Below are positions 47,592 to 51,586 of a stretch of 51,586 bases of DNA, piece after piece. The notes beneath the pieces were generated by a model, which worked only from the letters and a program-made list of their open reading frames with translations, ran no database searches and had not been told where the DNA came from. Each line of letters opens with the position of its first letter. Position 1 is the stretch's first letter. Source of the DNA: JBNKWA01 sp050299555 (lineage in GTDB: Bacteria; Pseudomonadota; Alphaproteobacteria; Rhodobacterales; Rhodobacteraceae); assembly GCA_050299555.1 (NCBI GenBank), contig JBNKWA010000005.1:1-51586 (forward strand), in the 5' to 3' direction. The translations under genes and the position numbers were made by a program.

Positions 47592-48964
47592 CCGGCCGCC
47601 GCCTCCTTTCGCTCGCCGGCCTCCTGGCTGCCCTCGCCGCCTGCACCGTGCCGCCGCCGGCACCGGCCTCGCGGGTCGCCAACGTCGCCTCTGTCGCCTT
47701 CGAGCCGACGATCCGCCCCCGCGGCGTCGCCCGCGCCAATGCCGAACTGGCCGAGGATTTCCTCGACCTCACCTTCGCGCTGGAAAGCGGCCAGACCCTG
47801 CCCGGCCTTCTCCGCCACGAGGGGCCGATCCGCGTCGCCATGCGCACGCCGGGTCTGCGCGGCTACGACCACGACCTCGATTCGGTGCTGACGCGCATGC
47901 GCCGCGAGGCCGGGATCGACATCGCCCGCACCGCCGATGTGCGCACCGCCGACATCGTCATCGACGGCGTGACCAGCCAGCAGATCCAGCAGGCCTATCC
48001 CGGCGCCGCCTGCTTCATCGTGCCGGGCGAAACCGGCTGGGATAGCTTCCGCCGCAAAAGCCGCCGCCAGCGCCTGCGCTGGTCCGATCAGGGCGAGCTC
48101 GGCCGGACCGCCATCTTCGTGCCCACCGACAGCACGCCGCAGGACATCCGCGACTGCCTGAACGAGGAACTGGCCCAGGCGCTCGGCCCGGCCAACGACA
48201 TCTACCGGCTCGCCGACAGTGTCTACAACGACGACAACTTCCACTCGGTGCTGACACCTTTCGACATGCTGGTGCTGCGCGTCCTCTACAGCCCCGAGCT
48301 GCATTCCGGCATGTCCCGGGGGGCCGTGGCGCAGGTGTTGCCGGGCGTGCTGGACCGCCTGAACCCGGCCGGCCGCCACTTGGCGCCAAGGCCGCGGGCG
48401 CCCGAGACACCAGAGTGGAAGGAAGCCATCGAGCAGGCGATGACGCGCTCCAACTCGCTCTTTCAACGCCGGCGCGGGGCCGAGCGTGCGGTTGCGTTGG
48501 CGGCCGCGATGCAGCCCCGCGACCACCGTCTGGGCGTCGCGCTGCTGGCGCGCGGGCGGCTGAACCTGCGCAGCAGCCCCGCCTCCGCCGCCAAGGATTT
48601 CGCCAACGCCTATTCGGTGTTCCTGAGCCGGCTGGGGCCGGACGACGTGCGCACCGCGCAGGCGGCACTGCACGTGGCCATCGTGGCGCTCCGCGACGGT
48701 GACCGGAAAATGGCGCTGCGGCTGGCTGACCAGTCCGTCGACGCGGCGCTTGCGGGCGAGAACGCCGTCCTTGCCTCCGGCCTTCTGGCCATCCACGGCG
48801 AGGCGCTGGCCGGGCTCGGCCGCGCCGCCGAGGCCAAGACCGCCAGGGTCGACAGCTTGAAATGGGCCCGCTACGCCTTCGGCGACGCCGACGGGGCCAT
48901 GGCCGCGGCCCAGGCCGAACTGGAGATGCTCGGGCCATCGCCCCGTGAGGAGAACCCCGGATGA
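47588..48964 (+). CDS. DUF2927 lipoprotein with C-terminal TPR-like helices
   Basis: This 458-residue protein starts with a type II signal peptide (LLSLAGLLAALAAC, lipid-modified Cys19). The central DUF2927 domain (roughly residues 60-270) shows AELAEDFLDLTFALESGQTL, FIVPGETGWDSF, CLNEELAQALGPANDIYRLA and VYNDDNFHSVLTPFDMLVLR. The C-terminal third is a helical, TPR-like array (LGVALLARGRLNLRSSPASA, DDVRTAQAALHVAIVALRDG). DUF2927 contains an ELAQALG motif like metalloprotease helices. Coupled by 4-base overlaps to both neighbours. Function unknown. Confidence 0.88.
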   Translation: MTGRRLLSLAGLLAALAACTVPPPAPASRVANVASVAFEPTIRPRGVARANAELAEDFLDLTFALESGQTLPGLLRHEGPIRVAMRTPGLRGYDHDLDSVLTRMRREAGIDIARTADVRTADIVIDGVTSQQIQQAYPGAACFIVPGETGWDSFRRKSRRQRLRWSDQGELGRTAIFVPTDSTPQDIRDCLNEELAQALGPANDIYRLADSVYNDDNFHSVLTPFDMLVLRVLYSPELHSGMSRGAVAQVLPGVLDRLNPAGRHLAPRPRAPETPEWKEAIEQAMTRSNSLFQRRRGAERAVALAAAMQPRDHRLGVALLARGRLNLRSSPASAAKDFANAYSVFLSRLGPDDVRTAQAALHVAIVALRDGDRKMALRLADQSVDAALAGENAVLASGLLAIHGEALAGLGRAAEAKTARVDSLKWARYAFGDADGAMAAAQAELEMLGPSPREENPG

Positions 48965-49131
48965 TCGCGCTCGCGGGCTTTGCCGTCGGTTTCGCCATCG
49001 GCTGGCTGCGCGCCGGCCGGCGCGGCGGCGACCGCCTCGACCGGCTGCAATACGGCGGCGCCCACGGCATCGCGCTGGCGACACTGGTGCTGGCGGTGAC
49101 GGTGCTCGCCGACAGCTTCGGCGTCTTCTAG
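48961..49131 (+). CDS. 56-residue two-helix membrane microprotein
   Basis: I do not recognise this protein. It has a first hydrophobic helix (IALAGFAVGFAIGW), a basic loop (LRAGRRGGDRLDRLQYGG) and a second hydrophobic helix (HGIALATLVLAVTVLADSFG), predicted as a hairpin with both termini outside and a cytoplasmic loop. Its ATG overlaps the DUF2927 stop in an ATGA, which is strong evidence for translation, and the VWA gene begins 10 bases after its stop. Confidence 0.8.
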   Translation: MIALAGFAVGFAIGWLRAGRRGGDRLDRLQYGGAHGIALATLVLAVTVLADSFGVF

Positions 49132-49141
49132 GGCCGGGGCG

Positions 49142-50338
49142 ATGCTGCTCGGCCTCTTTACCGCGCTCCGCGGCGAAAAGGTGCCGGTCACCCTGCGCGA
49201 GTACCTGACCCTGATCGAGGCCACCGCGGCGGGGCTGGCCGAATTCGATGTCGAGGCGTTCTACTACCTCGCCCGCACCAGCCTGGTGAAGGACGAGCGC
49301 CACATCGACCGCTTCGACCGCGCCTTCGCCGCCGCCTTCCGTGGCCTCGAAACCACCGCCGCCAGCGATGCCGCCGACGTGGTCGATCCCGTCGCCCTGC
49401 CGGACGAATGGCTGCGCCGTTTGGCCGAAAAGCACCTCACCGACGCGGAAAAGGCCGAGATCGAGGCCCTGGGCGGCTTCGAGGCGCTCATGGAGACCCT
49501 GCGCCAGCGCCTCGCCGAGCAGCAGGGGCGCCACCAGGGCGGCTCGAAGTGGATCGGCACCGCCGGCACCTCACCCTTTGGCGCCTACGGCTACAACCCC
49601 GAGGGCGTGCGCATCGGCCAGCACGAAAGCCGCCACCAGCGGGCGGTGAAGGTCTGGGACCGGCGCGAGTTCCGCAACCTCGATGACGAGGTCGAGATCG
49701 GCACCCGCGCCATCAAGGTGGCGCTCCGCCGCCTGCGCCGCTGGGCCCGCGACGGTGCCGCGGACGAACTCGACCTCGGCGGCACCATCCGCGCCACCGC
49801 CGAGCACGGCTATCTCGATGTGCAGATGCGCCCGGAGCGCCGCAACGCGGTCAAGGTGCTGCTGTTCCTCGACGTGGGCGGCTCGATGGACCCGCACGTC
49901 AAGGTGGTGGCGGAACTCTTCTCCGCCGCCCGCTCCGAGTTCCGCCATCTCGAGCACTTCTACTTCCACAACTGCATCTACGAAGGGCTCTGGCGCGACA
50001 ACCGCCGGCGCTGGTCCGAGCAGCTGCCCACCGCCGAGGTGCTCAACACCTATGGCGGCGACTATCACGCCATCGTTGTCGGCGACGCCTCGATGAGCCC
50101 CTACGAGCTGGTCCAGCCCGGCGGCGGCAACGAACACTACAATGCCGAGCCCGGCGAGACCTGGCTCCGGCGCCTGCGCGCGCAATGGCCGTCGTCGCTG
50201 TGGATCAACCCTCTGCCCGCCGAGACCTGGCGCTACGGCCAGACCATCGCCATGATCCGCGAGATCTTCGAGGACCGCATGGTGCCGCTCACGCTCGCCG
50301 GCCTGGACCAGGGAATCCGCCTGCTGGCACGGCGCTGA
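49142..50338 (+). CDS. VWA-domain protein, CoxE-like (COG3825 type)
   Basis: The 398-residue protein has a helical N-terminal part (VTLREYLTLIEATAAGLAEF), a PFGAYGYNPEGVRIGQHESR linker and a C-terminal von Willebrand A domain. The metal-ion site is DVGGSMDPHV (Asp244, Gly246, Ser248) instead of the canonical DxSxS, as is usual for this family. CoxE-like proteins pair with MoxR ATPases (here 46068-46907). No signal peptide, so it probably acts in the cytoplasm. Begins 10 bases after the two-helix gene. Confidence 0.93.
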   Translation: MLLGLFTALRGEKVPVTLREYLTLIEATAAGLAEFDVEAFYYLARTSLVKDERHIDRFDRAFAAAFRGLETTAASDAADVVDPVALPDEWLRRLAEKHLTDAEKAEIEALGGFEALMETLRQRLAEQQGRHQGGSKWIGTAGTSPFGAYGYNPEGVRIGQHESRHQRAVKVWDRREFRNLDDEVEIGTRAIKVALRRLRRWARDGAADELDLGGTIRATAEHGYLDVQMRPERRNAVKVLLFLDVGGSMDPHVKVVAELFSAARSEFRHLEHFYFHNCIYEGLWRDNRRRWSEQLPTAEVLNTYGGDYHAIVVGDASMSPYELVQPGGGNEHYNAEPGETWLRRLRAQWPSSLWINPLPAETWRYGQTIAMIREIFEDRMVPLTLAGLDQGIRLLARR

Positions 50339-50411
50339 ACGCACCCATGACGTGTATCCGCCGCGCATCACTATCGCATGCGAATCGGTTTTTCCGCCAA
50401 AAGTGAAAAAA

Positions 50412-50441
50412 TTGTCATTGAATCCATGGGCGGATATCCGC
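50412..50441 (+). promoter_or_regulatory. Putative promoter with 12-bp palindrome over the -10
   Basis: TTGTCA (50412-50417), 17-base spacer, TATCCG (50435-50440), upstream of the VPLPA-CTERM gene in the 203-base AT-richer gap after the VWA gene. GCGGATATCCGC at 50430-50441 is a perfect 12-base palindrome overlapping the -10. A half copy (TATCCGC) lies about 80 bases upstream. Confidence 0.5.
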
Positions 50442-50541
50442 TAGGTGGTTAGTGACGATTGCTTGGCATCCCCGTGTTGGGTTGTTGCTGTGCGTCTCCG
50501 GTCCCTCGGGATCGCGTTGTGTTTGATTGGTGGGGTGTCGA

Positions 50542-51081
50542 ATGACAAATCACGGAATTCTGGCCATGGCGGCAGCCATGGGCCTTCTTTTTGCTGTCGG
50601 TTCTGCCGACCAGGCGGCGGCTGTCACCTGTGGCGGCGCCAAGGTGATCGGCGTCGGCCAGGCGAACGCCTGCAGCGGGCCGGTACCGATGAATGCGCTG
50701 GCGCACCGCGCCGCCGGCGACGACTTCGACTTCAATCCGGACGAATGGACCCTGGTGGACAGCATGGGCAAGGCCGGCAAGCGCGGCCGCTGGTCGACCG
50801 ACTTCGCCGACGAGACCCTGATGGTGGTCATGAAGGCCGGCAAGCGCACCGCTGCCTTCCTGTTCGACGGCGTCGAGGGCGATTTCGCCAAGGGCCGCTT
50901 CAACACCCGCCAGGCCGGGCTGATCAAGAAGAACGGCAAGGGCCGCAGGCTCGGCAAGATGTGGGTCTACGCCCGCACCGAACAGCCGACGGCGCCGGTG
51001 CCGGTGCCGGCCGCCGGCGTCATGCTGCTGGGCGGTCTCGCGGCCTTCGGCGCTGCCCGCGTCCGCAGCCGCAAGGCCTGA
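50542..51081 (+). CDS. Exported VPLPA-CTERM protein
   Basis: The 179-residue protein has an N-terminal signal peptide (residues about 1-24, ending near ADQAAA), a small beta-rich mature domain containing two Cys (CGG and ANACSG) and a WTLVDSMGKAGKRGRWSTDF region. It ends in a C-terminal sorting tail: APVPVPAAGVMLLGGLAAFG followed by Arg/Lys. This tail is the VPLPA-CTERM signal recognised by an exosortase system in Rhodobacterales. The ATG at 50542 follows a G-rich site. The exosortase is not in the window. Function of the mature part unknown. Confidence 0.85.
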   Translation: MTNHGILAMAAAMGLLFAVGSADQAAAVTCGGAKVIGVGQANACSGPVPMNALAHRAAGDDFDFNPDEWTLVDSMGKAGKRGRWSTDFADETLMVVMKAGKRTAAFLFDGVEGDFAKGRFNTRQAGLIKKNGKGRRLGKMWVYARTEQPTAPVPVPAAGVMLLGGLAAFGAARVRSRKA

Positions 51082-51100
51082 TCCGGACCTGACGACACCC

Positions 51101-51128
51101 CGTCGCGGCGGCCGCTGTCGCCGCGACG
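51101..51128 (+). terminator. Hairpin after the VPLPA-CTERM gene
   Basis: CGTCGCGGCG (51101-51110) and CGCCGCGACG (51119-51128) form a perfect 10-bp stem with an 8-base loop, 20 bases after the stop. No U tract follows. Confidence 0.55.
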
Positions 51129-51182
51129 CCCGCGTCATCCTGGCGCTGGGACATCCGGCGCCCCGGGCAATAGCCTGAGACG

Positions 51183-51533
51183 ATGATTCGCGGCATCCGC
51201 CAGCTCTGGCATACCCGGCGCGGCCTGCTTCTGGCCTTCGTCGTCGTGCTTGCTGTCACGCTGTTTCTGGTCGCGCGCACCATCCTTCTGTTCACCTACT
51301 GGCAGAGCCACCGCGATGCCGAGCTGCAGCCCTGGATGACGCTGGGCTATGTCGAGCGCTCCTACGGCCTGCCGCCGCGGTCGCTTCGCGGCCTCGCCGG
51401 CGAGGACGTCCAGCCGGGCCAGCGCCTGACCCTGGCCGAGCTCGCCGCCGCCCGCGGCATGTCTCTCGACCAGTTCGAGCAGGAGGTGCAGGGCGCCATC
51501 GACGCCGCCCGCGACGCCCGGCCGCAGCCATGA
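51183..51533 (+). CDS. Small single-pass membrane protein, unknown function
   Basis: The 116-residue protein has a basic start (MIRGIRQLWHTRRG), one membrane helix (residues about 14-38, LLLAFVVVLAVTLFLVARTI) and a soluble C-terminal domain with WMTLGYVERSYGLPPRSLRG and TLAELAAARGMSLDQFEQEV, a short helix-turn-helix-like helical part. I do not recognise it. The stop overlaps the next gene's ATG in an ATGA, so the two are translated together. Confidence 0.75.
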   Translation: MIRGIRQLWHTRRGLLLAFVVVLAVTLFLVARTILLFTYWQSHRDAELQPWMTLGYVERSYGLPPRSLRGLAGEDVQPGQRLTLAELAAARGMSLDQFEQEVQGAIDAARDARPQP

Positions 51534-51586
51534 CCGACACGCTGCTGGCACTGGTCCCGACCCTGGGGCTGCCGCTGATCTTCGCC
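51530..51586 (+). CDS. Start of a membrane protein, possibly DedA-like, truncated at the window edge
   Basis: Only the first 19 residues are present: MTDTLLALVPTLGLPLIFA. A hydrophobic first helix after an acidic start resembles DedA-family (SNARE-associated) proteins, but so little sequence cannot settle it. Its ATG overlaps the preceding stop, which supports the frame. It runs off the window. Confidence 0.5.
   Translation, partial: MTDTLLALVPTLGLPLIFA

Overview
The window is high-GC chromosomal DNA from an alphaproteobacterium, most likely of the Rhodobacterales (Roseobacter/Paracoccaceae group). The main evidence is a complete gene transfer agent (GTA) structural cluster in the gene order of Rhodobacter capsulatus RcGTA. 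Supporting signs are a DksA with a degenerate zinc finger, a VPLPA-CTERM protein, DUF2927 and DUF2793 proteins, and the neighbourhoods rpmF-plsX-fabH-ihfA-merR and fabD-fabG-acpP-fabF-mltG.

Layout. 1-3.5 kb: the 3' end of the pyruvate dehydrogenase E2 gene, a CMD/AhpD-like protein, then cysK and cysE on the minus strand. 3.6-18.5 kb, minus strand: the GTA cluster from small terminase (g1) through terminase, portal, g3.5, protease, capsid, connectors, tail tube, tape measure, baseplate, NlpC/P60 peptidase and the g15 megatron, ending in a DUF2793 fibre-type protein. One extra Ig-like gene lies between g5 and g6. 18.7-23.4 kb, minus strand: mltG-fabF-acpP-fabG-fabD. 23.6-26.8 kb, plus strand: rpsF-rpsR-rplI, a 37-residue membrane microprotein and dnaB. 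26.9-35.2 kb: an OlsB-like acyltransferase, msrB, bamE, DUF177-rpmF-plsX-fabH, ihfA-merR, tRNA-Pro(GGG), a double-length dCTP deaminase and an unrecognised membrane protein. 35.3-40.3 kb, minus strand: argS, SPOR protein, nagZ, scpA, scpB. 40.5-45.9 kb: dgt, erpA, xthA, an FAD monooxygenase and dksA, with two intergenic regions carrying GC-rich palindromic, G-quadruplex-capable repeats. 46-50.3 kb: a tightly packed MoxR - GNAT - DUF2927 lipoprotein - 2-TM microprotein - VWA(CoxE-like) module. 50.5 kb to the end: a VPLPA-CTERM protein, a small membrane protein and the start of another membrane protein.

How it fits together. The GTA is inserted co-directionally between the fatty-acid/mltG operon and cysE-cysK. 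Between mltG and g1 the minus strand carries a good sigma-70-type promoter (TTGACA, 17 bp, TATATC) with a dyad over the -10. It is followed, still upstream of g1, by a textbook intrinsic terminator. Transcripts from this promoter would therefore meet a terminator before the first GTA gene, which is the most interesting regulatory observation in the window. Other highlights are the extra Ig-like gene in the GTA, the MoxR/VWA module with its embedded microprotein, the 37-residue microprotein bracketed by terminators, and the dispersed G4/hairpin repeat. All functions are inferred from sequence reading and family knowledge; no searches were run.
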